In this document: one piece after another, positions 17,850 through 29,063 of the stretch
Position numbering within the stretch: the first letter of the stretch is position 1
Layout: each line of letters starts with the position of its first letter
Source of the DNA: Saccharomonospora marina XMU15
Lineage (GTDB): Bacteria > Actinomycetota > Actinomycetes > Mycobacteriales > Pseudonocardiaceae
DNA length: 64,000 bases
Reading direction: 5' to 3'
NCBI RefSeq assembly: GCF_000244955.1
Contig: NZ_CM001439.1
Location: forward strand, 4,893,234 to 4,957,233
The notes under the pieces: generated by a model
What the model saw: the letters and a program-made list of their open reading frames with translations, nothing else
Told to the model about the DNA's origin: nothing
The model's database searches: none
Made by a program: the position numbers and the translations under genes

Positions 17850-19001
17850 GTGACTTCCATGATCGAGTCGGCCAACACCCCAGCCGAGCACCCAGACGAC
17901 AACTTCCGGCCCGGCCTGGAGGGCGTCGTCGCCTTCCGCACGGAGATCGCCGAACCTGACCGCGACGGTGGCGCACTGCGCTACCGAGGGGTGGACATCG
18001 AACAACTCGCCGGGCGCGTGAGCTTCGGCGACGTGTGGGCACTGCTGGTGGACGGCCGGTTCGGGCAGGGACTGCCGCCCGCCGAGCCGTTCCCGATCCC
18101 GGTACGTACCGGCGACGTGCGCGTCGACGTGCAGGCCGCGCTCGCCATGCTCGCGCCGATCTGGGACTTCCACCCGCTGCTCGACATCTCCGACGAGGCG
18201 GCCCGCGAGCAACTCGCGAGGGCATCTGTGATGGCGCTTTCGTACGTGGCGCAGTCGGCCCGCGGCGTCGGTGTCGCCGCCGTACCGCAGTCGAAGGTGG
18301 ACGAGGCCTCCACCATCACGGAGCGGTTCCTGGTGCGCTGGCGGGGCGAGCCCGATCCCGCACATGTCAAAGCACTGGACGCCTACTGGGTGTCCGCCGC
18401 CGAGCACGGCATGAACGCCTCCACCTTCACCGCCCGTGTCATCGCCTCCACCGGGGCCGACGTCGCGGCGGCGATGTCCGGCGCGATCGGCGCGATGTCC
18501 GGTCCACTGCACGGTGGCGCACCGGCACGGGTGCTTCCGATGATCGAGGAGGTCGAGCGCACCGGTAACGCGGAAGCCGTGGTGAAGGGCATCCTCGACC
18601 GCGGTGAGCGGCTGATGGGCTTCGGACACCGCGTCTACCGCGCCGAGGACCCGAGGGCACGCGTGCTGCGACGCACCTGCCGCGAACTGGGGGCGCAGCG
18701 CTACGAGGTCGCGCAGGCCCTGGAGCAGGCGGCGCTGGCCGAACTGCGAGAGCGCCGACCCGACAGGGCCATCGAGACCAACGTCGAGTTCTGGGCCGCG
18801 GTGATCCTGGACTTCGCGCAGGTGCCGACGAAGATGATGCCCGCGATGTTCACCTCGGCGCGCACCGCGGGCTGGGCCGCGCACATCCTGGAGCAGAAAC
18901 GGACGGGCAGGCTGGTTCGCCCCTCGGCGACCTACGTCGGTCCCGCGCCGCGCGGACCGGAACAGGTCGAAGGCTGGGAAGAGGTCGTCAAGGTCTCCTG
19001 A
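17850..19001 (+). CDS. citA: second citrate synthase, CitA type
   Basis: 383 aa, shorter than the gltA product. GPLHGGAPARVLP and GFGHRVYRAEDPRA hold the two catalytic His residues. The position of the catalytic Asp reads IETNVEFWAAVILDF, that is Glu instead of Asp. I recall this Glu variant from mycobacterial CitA (Rv0889c), which also neighbours serC/sepH. The role may be citrate or methylcitrate synthesis. GTG 17850 has GAAAGG 9 nt upstream; an ATG at 17859 is the alternative. The 3' end overlaps the convergent TetR gene by 70 bp. Confidence 0.88.
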   Translation: MTSMIESANTPAEHPDDNFRPGLEGVVAFRTEIAEPDRDGGALRYRGVDIEQLAGRVSFGDVWALLVDGRFGQGLPPAEPFPIPVRTGDVRVDVQAALAMLAPIWDFHPLLDISDEAAREQLARASVMALSYVAQSARGVGVAAVPQSKVDEASTITERFLVRWRGEPDPAHVKALDAYWVSAAEHGMNASTFTARVIASTGADVAAAMSGAIGAMSGPLHGGAPARVLPMIEEVERTGNAEAVVKGILDRGERLMGFGHRVYRAEDPRARVLRRTCRELGAQRYEVAQALEQAALAELRERRPDRAIETNVEFWAAVILDFAQVPTKMMPAMFTSARTAGWAAHILEQKRTGRLVRPSATYVGPAPRGPEQVEGWEEVVKVS

Positions 19002-19627
19002 CCGACCGCGGACGCGCCACGACGCCCACGCTCGTCGTCGTGGCGTGCCGTGACCTGCAGCATGACCATGAGCTGATCGACGAGCCAGCCGTCCAGCCGC
19101 TCCCTGCGCAACTCTGCCCCCTGCAGCCAGGTCGACACGGCGACCTCCACGATCGCGGTCCAGCAGCGCAGTGTGGCCAGCAGCATCGGGGAAGGCTCGG
19201 TGATCTCGCACTCGGCGAGCACCACCTCGACCGCGCGAGCCCTGACCTCGTCCACGATCGCGTTGGTCTCCGAGGTCGCCACCACCGACCCACTGCGAAG
19301 CAACGCCAGGTAGCCGCAGCGGTGCTCGGCCGCCACGTCCACGAGCGCCCGCACGACCGCGCGAAGCCGCTGCTGCCTGCTCCCGCTGGCGCGGCGACGC
19401 ATCCTGTCGAGCAGGTCGTCGGCGACGGTGCGCAGCGCGGCGACGCGAAGCTCGTCCAGACCGCGGAAGTAGCGGTAGAACAGCGGCCGCGACACTCCGG
19501 CGCGCGCGGTGACGTCGTCGATGCCGACGTCCTCCGGCGCACGGGTGCTGAACAACTCGAGCGCGGCCGCGACCAGGTCCTGCCTTCGGGCCTGCCGCGA
19601 CATCCGTCTCGGCTTCGCCACGCTCAC
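18932..19627 (-). CDS. TetR-family regulator linked to ephD
   Basis: 231 aa. HTH IDDVTARAGVSRPLFYRYF lies near residues 36-54. The C-terminal 30 residues are low complexity (GRRGASAVGQETLTTSSQPS) and are encoded by the segment overlapping citA, so the tail is probably a product of read-through into the neighbouring gene. Its start overlaps the ephD stop by 4 bp (ATGA), so it is the second gene of an ephD-TetR operon and probably controls it through the GACAAGCTGTC element at 21355. Confidence 0.82.
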   Translation of the reverse strand: MSVAKPRRMSRQARRQDLVAAALELFSTRAPEDVGIDDVTARAGVSRPLFYRYFRGLDELRVAALRTVADDLLDRMRRRASGSRQQRLRAVVRALVDVAAEHRCGYLALLRSGSVVATSETNAIVDEVRARAVEVVLAECEITEPSPMLLATLRCWTAIVEVAVSTWLQGAELRRERLDGWLVDQLMVMLQVTARHDDERGRRGASAVGQETLTTSSQPSTCSGPRGAGPT

Positions 19628-21342
19628 CCGGGCAGCTTCCGCGCCGCGGCACGCAGCAGCCCGGGAGTGAGCCTGGACAGCGCGAGAGCCGCCCGCGCCT
19701 CCGCTGTGGTCGCCACGACGGCCGAATCACGCCGCACGGCACGCAGAATGTCGGCCGCCACCCGTTCCGGAGGGAAGGCGCGCCTGGCGAACAGCCTGCT
19801 GCCCGCTGCCCTTCGCGCCTGCTGCTCGTCCTCTCCGACACCGGTGAACGTCGTGGTGCCCGCGATGTTGGTGTTCACCATGCCGGGGCAGATGGCACTG
19901 ACGCCGATGCCGTGTGCGGCGAGTTCGGCACGCAGGCATTGGCTCAGCATCAGTACGGCTGCCTTCGTGGCCGAGTAGGCGGGCAACACCTTCGTCGGCA
20001 GGTAGGCCGCCACCGAGGCGACGTTGACGATGTGCCCGCCCTCGCCTCGCTCCGCCAGTTGGCCGCCGAACAACCTGCAGCCGTGGATCACGCCCCACAG
20101 GTTGACGTCGATGACCCGCTGCCACTGCCGCACTTCGGTGTCGAGGAACGGGCCCGCGACGCCGATACCCGCGTTGTTGACCACGATGTCGGCCACCCCG
20201 TGCTCTGCTCGCACCGCCGAGGCGAACTCGGTCATCGCTTCCGCGTCGCTGACGTCGACCAGGTAGGGCAGGGCCTGCCCTCCAGCACGGCGCACCCGCA
20301 GCGACGCCGCGCCCAGCGCGTCGGCGTCGATGTCGGCGAGCACGACGTCGGCGCCCTGGGCTGCGAAGGCGCGGGCCGTCGCGTTGCCGATGCCGCTTCC
20401 CGCACCGGTGACCACGACGAGCCGCCCCTCGAACCGGCCTCTCGGCGCCGGGTTGACGCGGCTTCGCCGAAGCGCCCTCGACTGTGGACCGCCCTGTACG
20501 TGCTCGACGAACTCGGCGGTGGCGGTCGCGATCCGTGCTGGGTCGCCGCGCACCACCCAGTGCCCGCCCGGGATCTTTCGCACCCGCAGGTCCGGCACCC
20601 AGCGCTGGATCTGCGTCTGCAGCGGTGCGGTGACGAACGCGTCGGCGACCGGCGCGATGACCTGCACCGGCACCTCGGCGTGCCTTCGGCCCGGCCGCGT
20701 CAGCCTCGGCAGCATGTTCTGCCGGTAGAGCCGCAACCCGTGCAGGCCGTCGGACAATTCCGGCACGGCGGCGTCGGGGTCGGCTCGCTTGAGCAGCCTC
20801 GCCAGCAACCCGGTGCGCCAGGCCAGTTCCGGCAACACCGGCAGCTGGAAGAACGCGATGTAGGTGGAGTGCACCAGCTGCCGCAGCGCCGCGCGCAACC
20901 GTCGCGGGCTCGGCCGCAGTTGCGCGCGGAACCACCGTCCGGCGTGGTCGAGACAGGGCCCGGAGATCGAGGTGAACGACGCCACCCTGCCTCGAAGCCA
21001 GGGACCCGTCACGGCGTGCCAGGACTGGATGGCGCCCCAGTCGTGGGCGAGCAGGTGGACCTTGCCGTCGGGGGCGACCTCGTCGATCACCTCGGCGAGG
21101 TCGGCGGCGAGCCGGTCCAGCCGGTAGGCGGCACGAGCACGTGGCTTCGTCGACTCGCCCGCACCTCGCACGTCGTAGCTGACCACGCGGAACCGGTCGC
21201 CGAGTCGGGCGCGGACCCCCTCCCACAGCGACGAGTTGTCCGGGTAGCCGTGCACGCAGACGATCGTGGACGCCTGCCGCGGGCCGGTGACTTGCACGCG
21301 AAGCCGCACACCGTCGCTGGTCGTGACCCACTGCCGAGACAT
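19624..21342 (-). CDS. ephD: EphD-type fusion: alpha/beta-hydrolase plus short-chain dehydrogenase
   Basis: 572 aa. The N-terminal half is an epoxide-hydrolase-like hydrolase with oxyanion HGYPDNS, nucleophile elbow AHDWGA and catalytic His in GGHWVVRG. The C-terminal half is a classical SDR with TGAGSGIGNATA, NNAGIG, and YSATKAA as the YxxxK motif. M. tuberculosis EphD (Rv2214c) has the same two-domain order and has been tied to mycolic-acid modification; that a mycolate-poor relative keeps it suggests a more general lipid role (inference). It is the first gene of a two-gene operon with TetR. Confidence 0.88.
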   Translation of the reverse strand: MSRQWVTTSDGVRLRVQVTGPRQASTIVCVHGYPDNSSLWEGVRARLGDRFRVVSYDVRGAGESTKPRARAAYRLDRLAADLAEVIDEVAPDGKVHLLAHDWGAIQSWHAVTGPWLRGRVASFTSISGPCLDHAGRWFRAQLRPSPRRLRAALRQLVHSTYIAFFQLPVLPELAWRTGLLARLLKRADPDAAVPELSDGLHGLRLYRQNMLPRLTRPGRRHAEVPVQVIAPVADAFVTAPLQTQIQRWVPDLRVRKIPGGHWVVRGDPARIATATAEFVEHVQGGPQSRALRRSRVNPAPRGRFEGRLVVVTGAGSGIGNATARAFAAQGADVVLADIDADALGAASLRVRRAGGQALPYLVDVSDAEAMTEFASAVRAEHGVADIVVNNAGIGVAGPFLDTEVRQWQRVIDVNLWGVIHGCRLFGGQLAERGEGGHIVNVASVAAYLPTKVLPAYSATKAAVLMLSQCLRAELAAHGIGVSAICPGMVNTNIAGTTTFTGVGEDEQQARRAAGSRLFARRAFPPERVAADILRAVRRDSAVVATTAEARAALALSRLTPGLLRAAARKLPG

Positions 21343-21350
21343 CTCGACAT

Positions 21351-21368
21351 GTTAGACAAGCTGTCAAC
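21351..21368. promoter_or_regulatory. candidate TetR operator before ephD
   Basis: GACA-AGC-TGTC (21355-21365) is flanked by GTT and AAC, making an imperfect symmetric element of about 18 bp immediately upstream of ephD. The same core with one change (GACAGGCTGTC) precedes heme oxygenase at 34126. Confidence 0.35.
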
Positions 21369-21420
21369 AAGGGCTCGGCCACGTGGGGCGCACGGCACAG
21401 GCAGGCGGCAGAATGGCGCC

Positions 21421-22770
21421 ATGCTGCCAACCACCGAGTTCGCGCTGCTTCGCCGTGTCGCCACCGAACAGGCGGGCGGCAGGGCGCCTTCGCTCGTGGC
21501 CGCGGTGATCCGGGACGCCTCGATCCTCTGGTCGGGCGCGCGCGGGTTCGTCGACGACGCCACACCCGACGAGTTCACGCTGTACCGGATCGGCTCGATC
21601 ACCAAGTCACTGGTGGCCGTCGTCGTCATGCGGCTGCGCGACGAGGGCAGGCTCGATCTCAACGACCCGCTCGACAAGCACGTTCCCGGCACCACGTTCG
21701 GCGATGCGACCGTCGGCCAGCTGCTCAGCCACGCCGGTGGCGTCGGGTCCGAGTCGCCGGGCACGTGGTGGGAACGCAGCCCTGGCGGCGACTGGTCCGA
21801 CCTGAGCGCCGAACTGAGCGGTGAGGACCTCAAGCACCGGCCAGGAAGGCGGTTCCACTACTCCAACCTCGGCTACGGTGCGCTCGGCGAACTCGTCGCC
21901 CGGCTGCGCGGCAGGAGCTGGCTCGACGCGGTGCGGGCGGAGGTGCTCGACCCGCTCGCGATGTCACGCACCACCGCCCAACCGAACGGACCGCACGCGC
22001 GGGGACTGGCCGTGCACCCCTTCGCCGACGTCGTGCTGCCGGAACCGGCGTACGACGCCGGGGCGATGGCACCTGCCGGTCAGCTGTGGTCGTGCGTCCG
22101 CGACCTCGCCAACTGGACGGCGTTCGTGGGCGGGCGGACGGGCGAGGTGCTGCACCCCGACACGGTGGCCGAGATGCGCGAAGCCGCCGTCATCGACGAC
22201 AGCGGGCCGTGGACGGCGGGCTACGGGCTGGGACTGCAACTCGTCCGCGTCGGCGGCAAGCGGCTGGCCGGCCACACCGGCTCGATGCCGGGTTTCCTGG
22301 CGTGCACCCTCATCGACCCCGCGACGCAGACCGGCGCGGTGGCACTGACCAACACCACCTCAGGTGTGGGCATTCTCTCGCTGGCGGCCGACCTCATCTC
22401 GCTGGCCGACGAGCACGAGCCGCCGCTGCCACAGCAGTGGCGACCCGCCAGGATCGACAAGGCACTGCTGGAACTCACCGGCCTGTGGCACTGGGGCCCC
22501 GCCCCGTACCACCTGCGGATACTGCCCAACGGCTGGCTCGATCTCGCACCGGCGGGAGGACCGGGACGAGCCTCCCGGTTCCGGCCGCTCGACCACGACC
22601 GCTGGCTGGGACTGGACGGCTACTACGCGGGCGAAACCCTCACGGTGCACCGCGACACCGCAGGCACGCCGCACCACCTCGACCTGGCGACGTTCGTCTT
22701 CACGCGCACGCCCTACGACCCGTCGGCACCGGTGCCAGGCGGGGTGGACGAAGCGGGCTGGCGGGCGTGA
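21421..22770 (+). CDS. beta-lactamase-family serine hydrolase
   Basis: 449 aa class C/PBP-like fold. SITKS (SxxK, with nucleophile Ser) lies near residue 60, YSNLGYG supplies the YxN motif and GHTGSMPG the K/HTG motif; an extra C-terminal beta domain of about 110 residues follows. There is no signal peptide, so it is probably a cytoplasmic esterase or peptidase rather than a resistance enzyme. ATG 21421 lies 6 nt behind CAGAAT (leaderless pattern). serC follows after 12 bp in the same direction. Confidence 0.82.
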   Translation: MLPTTEFALLRRVATEQAGGRAPSLVAAVIRDASILWSGARGFVDDATPDEFTLYRIGSITKSLVAVVVMRLRDEGRLDLNDPLDKHVPGTTFGDATVGQLLSHAGGVGSESPGTWWERSPGGDWSDLSAELSGEDLKHRPGRRFHYSNLGYGALGELVARLRGRSWLDAVRAEVLDPLAMSRTTAQPNGPHARGLAVHPFADVVLPEPAYDAGAMAPAGQLWSCVRDLANWTAFVGGRTGEVLHPDTVAEMREAAVIDDSGPWTAGYGLGLQLVRVGGKRLAGHTGSMPGFLACTLIDPATQTGAVALTNTTSGVGILSLAADLISLADEHEPPLPQQWRPARIDKALLELTGLWHWGPAPYHLRILPNGWLDLAPAGGPGRASRFRPLDHDRWLGLDGYYAGETLTVHRDTAGTPHHLDLATFVFTRTPYDPSAPVPGGVDEAGWRA

Positions 22771-23913
<1,143 letters not shown>

Positions 23914-24030
23914 GCCCGCGCAACCGACCTCACCAGAATTCCCCTTATCGGGGGTGCGGATCCGCGGCGCGTCGGTCATGATCGACGCGGACGTGTCCAG
24001 CACGATCGACAACGGATGTTCGCGGTAGTC

Positions 24031-24060
24031 GGCGCGCCTCGCCCGTCAAGGCGACGCGCC
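24031..24060 (+). terminator. possible terminator after serC
   Basis: GGCGCG (24031-24036) pairs with CGCGCC (24055-24060), and an inner CGCC pairs with GGCG around a 6-nt loop. It lies 117 bp beyond the serC stop and 45 bp before sepH. The stem is GC-rich and interrupted, so this is tentative. Confidence 0.35.
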
Positions 24061-24105
24061 GATCTACCGTTGACACCCACGCCAGGTGAGTCTCGGGAGG
24101 CGGGA

Positions 24106-25005
24106 ATGCGAACGCTGCGGGTGGTCGGGTTGCACGAGGACGGCAAGTCCATCGTGTGCGAGGACCCGGCGCGCCGTGAGCAGTTCCTCCTGCCCGCGGA
24201 CGAACGGCTGCGCGCGGCCGCTCGTGGTGACATCACCCGCCTCGGCCAGATCGAGATCGAGCTGGAGAGCCAGATGCGCCCACGCGAAATCCAGGCCCGT
24301 ATCCGCGCGGGCGAGTCCGTCGAGCAGGTCGCCTCCGTGGCGGGTGTTCCGCTGCAACGCGTCGAACGCTTCGCGTATCCGGTGCTGCTGGAACGCTCGC
24401 GTACCGCGGAGCTCGCCCAGCAGGCGCACCCCACCCGCGAGGACGGCCCCGACGTGCAGACGCTCGGCGAGGTGGTCGCGCACTCGTTCGGGCTGCGCGG
24501 GCAGGACTACTCGCGGGCCACGTGGGACTCCTGGCGTGGTGACGACGGCAAGTGGGTCGTGGGACTGCACTGGAAGGCAGGCCGTTCGGAGAACCGGGCG
24601 CACTGGTCGTTCTCACCCGGCGCACACGGCGGGACGGTGACGGCGCTCGACGAGCTGGCCGAGGCGCTGCTGGACCCGAACTCGCACCGCACGCCCAGGG
24701 CGGTGGAGGTGAAGGCCGACGAGCCTGCCGAGCAGGCTGAGGCCGAGCAGCCTGTGCTGGACGAGCGGCCGAGCGCGAAGGTGATCGAGGCGCCCATCAA
24801 GGAGCCGAGTGAGCCGAGCCAGGACGACACCGCCGAGCTGCCTCGGGTACAGCCCAAGGAGCCCGAGGACCAGGGCAAGCCGAAGCCGGAGCCGAAGGAG
24901 CGGCCAGCGCAACAGGCGAAGCCGAAGTCGTCGAGGAAGAAGAACCACCCCGCGGTACCCGCGTGGGAGGACGTGCTGCTGGGCGTGCGAAGCCAGCGCG
25001 GCTGA
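24106..25005 (+). CDS. sepH: cell-division protein SepH (DUF3071)
   Basis: 299 aa. The N-terminal DUF3071 domain (MRTLRVVGLHEDGKSIVCED to about residue 165) includes a helix-turn-helix-like stretch, SVEQVASVAGVPLQRVERFAYPV. The C-terminal half is acidic/Pro/Lys-rich and disordered, ending NHPAVPAWEDVLLGVRSQRG, a conserved tail. In Streptomyces and mycobacteria SepH binds FtsZ and promotes Z-ring assembly. ATG 24106 has GGGAGG 5 nt upstream. It ends at a strong bidirectional hairpin. Confidence 0.92.
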   Translation: MRTLRVVGLHEDGKSIVCEDPARREQFLLPADERLRAAARGDITRLGQIEIELESQMRPREIQARIRAGESVEQVASVAGVPLQRVERFAYPVLLERSRTAELAQQAHPTREDGPDVQTLGEVVAHSFGLRGQDYSRATWDSWRGDDGKWVVGLHWKAGRSENRAHWSFSPGAHGGTVTALDELAEALLDPNSHRTPRAVEVKADEPAEQAEAEQPVLDERPSAKVIEAPIKEPSEPSQDDTAELPRVQPKEPEDQGKPKPEPKERPAQQAKPKSSRKKNHPAVPAWEDVLLGVRSQRG

Positions 25006-25019
25006 GCAAGGCCGAAGAG

Positions 25020-25056
25020 AAGGGCCGCTCATCGGATGTGGCGATGAGCGGCCCTT
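25020..25056. terminator. bidirectional terminator sepH / sqdB-like gene
   Basis: A perfect 14-bp stem AAGGGCCGCTCATC (25020-25033) with GATGAGCGGCCCTT (25043-25056) and a 9-nt loop, between two convergent genes. It gives A/U runs on both strands at the stem ends. Confidence 0.85.
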
Positions 25057-25077
25057 ACTCGTGGTTCTGTGTGCCGG

Positions 25078-26250
<1,173 letters not shown>

Positions 26251-26398
26251 TTACACGAAAGTGCGCCGGATTTGATCCTAGACGCACCTGTTACCTGACC
26301 GGGTCCACCTTGTACCACGGATGGGCGCAGGGCAACCCACTGTCACGAAAGGGGACGCGGCTGCCACCACTCTGATGGCGGAGTGCACAATAGCTGGT

Positions 26399-26896
26399 GT
26401 GAGCACCGCTACTGCCGCCGCTCCTCAGCCGGGCCAGCCCTCGGCATCCCGGCCCCGGCTGCTTGTCCGGCTGTTCCGTGCGGCTACCAGCTCCATCGTG
26501 GCCACCTCCATCAGCCAGGTCACACTCATCGGTCTCCTCTGGTGGGGCGCGAGCCCCGCGCTGGCCAGCGCCGTCGCTTTCGTGGCGGGGGCCATCCCGA
26601 ACTACTTCCTGGCCCGAAGCTGGGCCTGGGGCAGGAAGGGAAAGCCTCAGGTCACCCGCGAACTGATGCCGTACTTCGCCGTGATCGGAGCGGCCGGACT
26701 CGCCTCCGTCGGCCTCACCACGGTGGCGGGCTGGATCACCGAGCCACTCCAGATCTCGGGGTTCGTGCGCATCATCGTGCTCGACGTGGCCTTCCTCACC
26801 AGCTACGCCCTGGTGTTCATCCTGAAGTTCGCACTGCTCGACCGGCTGGTGTTCGCCGGCGGAACACGTACTCGCGCAGCCACGTCCCGGTCATGA
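26399..26896 (+). CDS. GtrA-family membrane protein
   Basis: About 165 aa with four predicted membrane helices (SSIVATSISQVTLIGLLWW, ALASAVAFVAGAIPNYFLAR, YFAVIGAAGLASVGLTTVAG, IIVLDVAFLTSYALVFILKF) and the GtrA hallmark PNYFLARSWAWG. GtrA proteins are thought to flip polyprenyl-phosphate-linked sugars. GTG 26399 lies 7 nt behind CACAAT; an ATG at 26375 is possible. The last 80 bp overlap the convergent glycosyltransferase gene, which could supply the lipid-linked sugar it handles. Confidence 0.82.
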   Translation: MSTATAAAPQPGQPSASRPRLLVRLFRAATSSIVATSISQVTLIGLLWWGASPALASAVAFVAGAIPNYFLARSWAWGRKGKPQVTRELMPYFAVIGAAGLASVGLTTVAGWITEPLQISGFVRIIVLDVAFLTSYALVFILKFALLDRLVFAGGTRTRAATSRS

Positions 26897-29063
26897 CCCT
26901 GGCGTAGTTCGCCCCGTACATCAGGCTGCGGCCCTTCTTGCTGGCACCGTTGTTGCGCAGCCGCATGCTCATCGGCACCTCGAGTACGCGGGCGCCGCGA
27001 GCCATCACCCCGAGCAGCAGTTCCGAGGACTGGTACTGCGGCTCCCGCAGGGTCACCGAGGTCGCCAGTTCGGCAGGCATCGCACGGAACCCGAACGAGG
27101 TGTCGGTGATCTTGCGCAACGTCAGGATCGAGGCCAGCACCGCGAACACCCGCACACCCAGCCAGCGCACCGTGCTGTCGTGCTCGTAGGACCCGAGCCT
27201 GCGCGACCCGGTGACGAAATCGGCCGCACCGTCCAGCAGTGGTTTGACCAGCAACGGCATCTCGTTGTTGTCGTACTGGCCGTCGGCGTCGGTGGTGACG
27301 ATGTACTCGGCCCCGCAGTCGGCGGCGAGGTGATAGCCGAGCCGCAGCGCACCGCCCTGCCCCCGGTTGCGCGGCGCGACGCAGACGTAGGCCCCCGCCG
27401 CTTCGGCGACCTCGGCGGTGTTGTCGGTGGCGCCGTCCACCACGACCAGTGTCGAGACCGGAAGGTCGCCGCAGTGCGACGGCATCTCCCGCAGTACCGT
27501 CCCGATCCCCTTTTCCTCGTTGTAGGCGGCGATGACCACCACGAGCGGGGTGAGCGGGTTGTCACCGTAGCGCTGCTTGAAGTCCGCGACAGCCGCTGAG
27601 TCGACGTCGTCGGGGAAATCGGCCATCTTGGGTCGCCGCCCTGTCGACCCCGGTCGCTTGCGCCCCCAGCCGAGCATCGCGGCCAGGCCGAGCGCTCCAC
27701 CGAGCGGCACGAGCACCAGTGCGGGGATCTGGTAGCGCCAAGAGAACTCGAACGCGGCCGAGCCGAGCAGGATGATCAGCCCGCCGCCCGTCGCCAGGAA
27801 CGCGGCCGAACGCAGCCCGGAGTTGCGGGCACGGCCCACCCCCAACGCACCGAGCACCCCGAACAGTGCCGCGAGCGCGAGCGCTGGACCCCACGTGTAG
27901 CCGCCGCCCAGTTGATAGTCACGCAGGAAGGACGCGAACTCGACGTTGACGCTCGGCAGCACGCCGTCGAACGCAAGCGTCGTCGCGTTGTACTTCTCCA
28001 CGGTTGCCGTCCCAATGTTGTAGTACGGGTAGGAGGTCTGGAACTGCCAACGTTCCACTGGTACGTCACCCGGTGCCGTTTCCTTGACCGGGTCGAAGTT
28101 CTTGGCGAAGTCGCCGAGTACGGCGAGGGTGAAGTCCACCGGTTGCTCGCGAATGATGGTCGTCGCGAATTCCTGGGCGAGCTCCCGCTTGCTCCGCCCG
28201 GGGGGCAGTGGGCCCGGCCAGTCGGGATCGCCGTACCGGAAGTGTGTGTAGTAGTCGATGGACAGCCGCTCGTCCATCGGCTCGGGTGGGCAGAACCGCT
28301 GCAGGGTCTTGTCCTCAGCGGGTAGCACGCCGCAGTCGGCGATGGCCGCTGTTCGCCCGTACAGCACGTTGCCCTGCGCCCCGGTGAGCCCCCAGTGGCC
28401 CGCCTGCGAGCGGTAGTAGGTCGCGTAGGAGCCGAGCACGATCGCGAGCCCGAGCACACCCGCCAGCGAGCGCACGCCGATCCGTTTCCAGCCCGCCTTG
28501 CTGCGCCACGCCCCGCCCGCCAGCACCAGGTAGACCGCAACCGGCACAACCATGGTGATCCCGATCGTTCGGGTGACCACGGCGGCCCCGAGCAGCAGGC
28601 CCGCGAGCCCGGCCCGCTGCCAGCCCGGCTCGCCCTTGGAGAGCAATACCCAGAGCACCGCCACCAGCAGGGCCTGGAACCAGATCTCCGACATGATCAG
28701 CTCCTCGATCTGGAGCTGGTAGCCGTCGAGCAGCACGGGCGCGGCGACCAGCGCCGCCAACCAGGTGCGGTCGGTGTAGCGCAGGGTGAGCCGGTACAGC
28801 GCCAATGCGATGAGTACGCCGACGAGGTGCTGCACGGCGGCGACGAAACCCAGCCCACCGAGGTGGAACAGCCCCTTGAGCACGACCGTGTAGCCGAGCG
28901 GGTTCAGGTCCGTCGGCCGTAACTGTTCGAGGTTGTTCAGGTAGCGGAAAGTATCGATGTACAGCAGAGCGGGCTGGTAGGCCAGCCAGGTCAGCACACG
29001 CAGCGTGACGCCACCCGCGAGTAGGACGAGCAGCAGCCAGTGGCGACGGAGCAACCCGCTCAC
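26817..29063 (-). CDS. fused membrane glycosyltransferase (ArnT/PMT-like) and GT2 (DPM1-like)
   Basis: 748 aa. Residues about 1-510 are a polytopic membrane domain starting with helix LLLVLLAGGVTLRVLTWL, then YIDTFRYLNNLE (an acidic first loop as in PMT/ArnT transferases), and a large external loop before the last helices. Residues about 530-748 are a GT2 domain: VVVIAAYNEEKGIGTVLREM, VVDGATDNTAEVA, TTDADGQYDNNEM (DxD) and DTSFGFRA. The GT2 part would make polyprenyl-phosphate sugar and the membrane part transfer it outside. GTG 29063 overlaps the epimerase stop (GTGA), so the genes are coupled. Confidence 0.82.
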   Translation of the reverse strand: MSGLLRRHWLLLVLLAGGVTLRVLTWLAYQPALLYIDTFRYLNNLEQLRPTDLNPLGYTVVLKGLFHLGGLGFVAAVQHLVGVLIALALYRLTLRYTDRTWLAALVAAPVLLDGYQLQIEELIMSEIWFQALLVAVLWVLLSKGEPGWQRAGLAGLLLGAAVVTRTIGITMVVPVAVYLVLAGGAWRSKAGWKRIGVRSLAGVLGLAIVLGSYATYYRSQAGHWGLTGAQGNVLYGRTAAIADCGVLPAEDKTLQRFCPPEPMDERLSIDYYTHFRYGDPDWPGPLPPGRSKRELAQEFATTIIREQPVDFTLAVLGDFAKNFDPVKETAPGDVPVERWQFQTSYPYYNIGTATVEKYNATTLAFDGVLPSVNVEFASFLRDYQLGGGYTWGPALALAALFGVLGALGVGRARNSGLRSAAFLATGGGLIILLGSAAFEFSWRYQIPALVLVPLGGALGLAAMLGWGRKRPGSTGRRPKMADFPDDVDSAAVADFKQRYGDNPLTPLVVVIAAYNEEKGIGTVLREMPSHCGDLPVSTLVVVDGATDNTAEVAEAAGAYVCVAPRNRGQGGALRLGYHLAADCGAEYIVTTDADGQYDNNEMPLLVKPLLDGAADFVTGSRRLGSYEHDSTVRWLGVRVFAVLASILTLRKITDTSFGFRAMPAELATSVTLREPQYQSSELLLGVMARGARVLEVPMSMRLRNNGASKKGRSLMYGANYARVMTGTWLREYVFRRRTPAGRAVRTSG

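Noticed and set aside
17631-19841. A 736-codon minus-strand frame
   Set aside because: It lies antisense to citA and across the TetR and ephD genes in another frame; high-GC shadow with no recognisable motif.
19912-21420. Plus-strand extension of the serine hydrolase frame back to 19912
   Set aside because: It is antisense to ephD; the family N-terminus and a CAGAAT box support ATG 21421.
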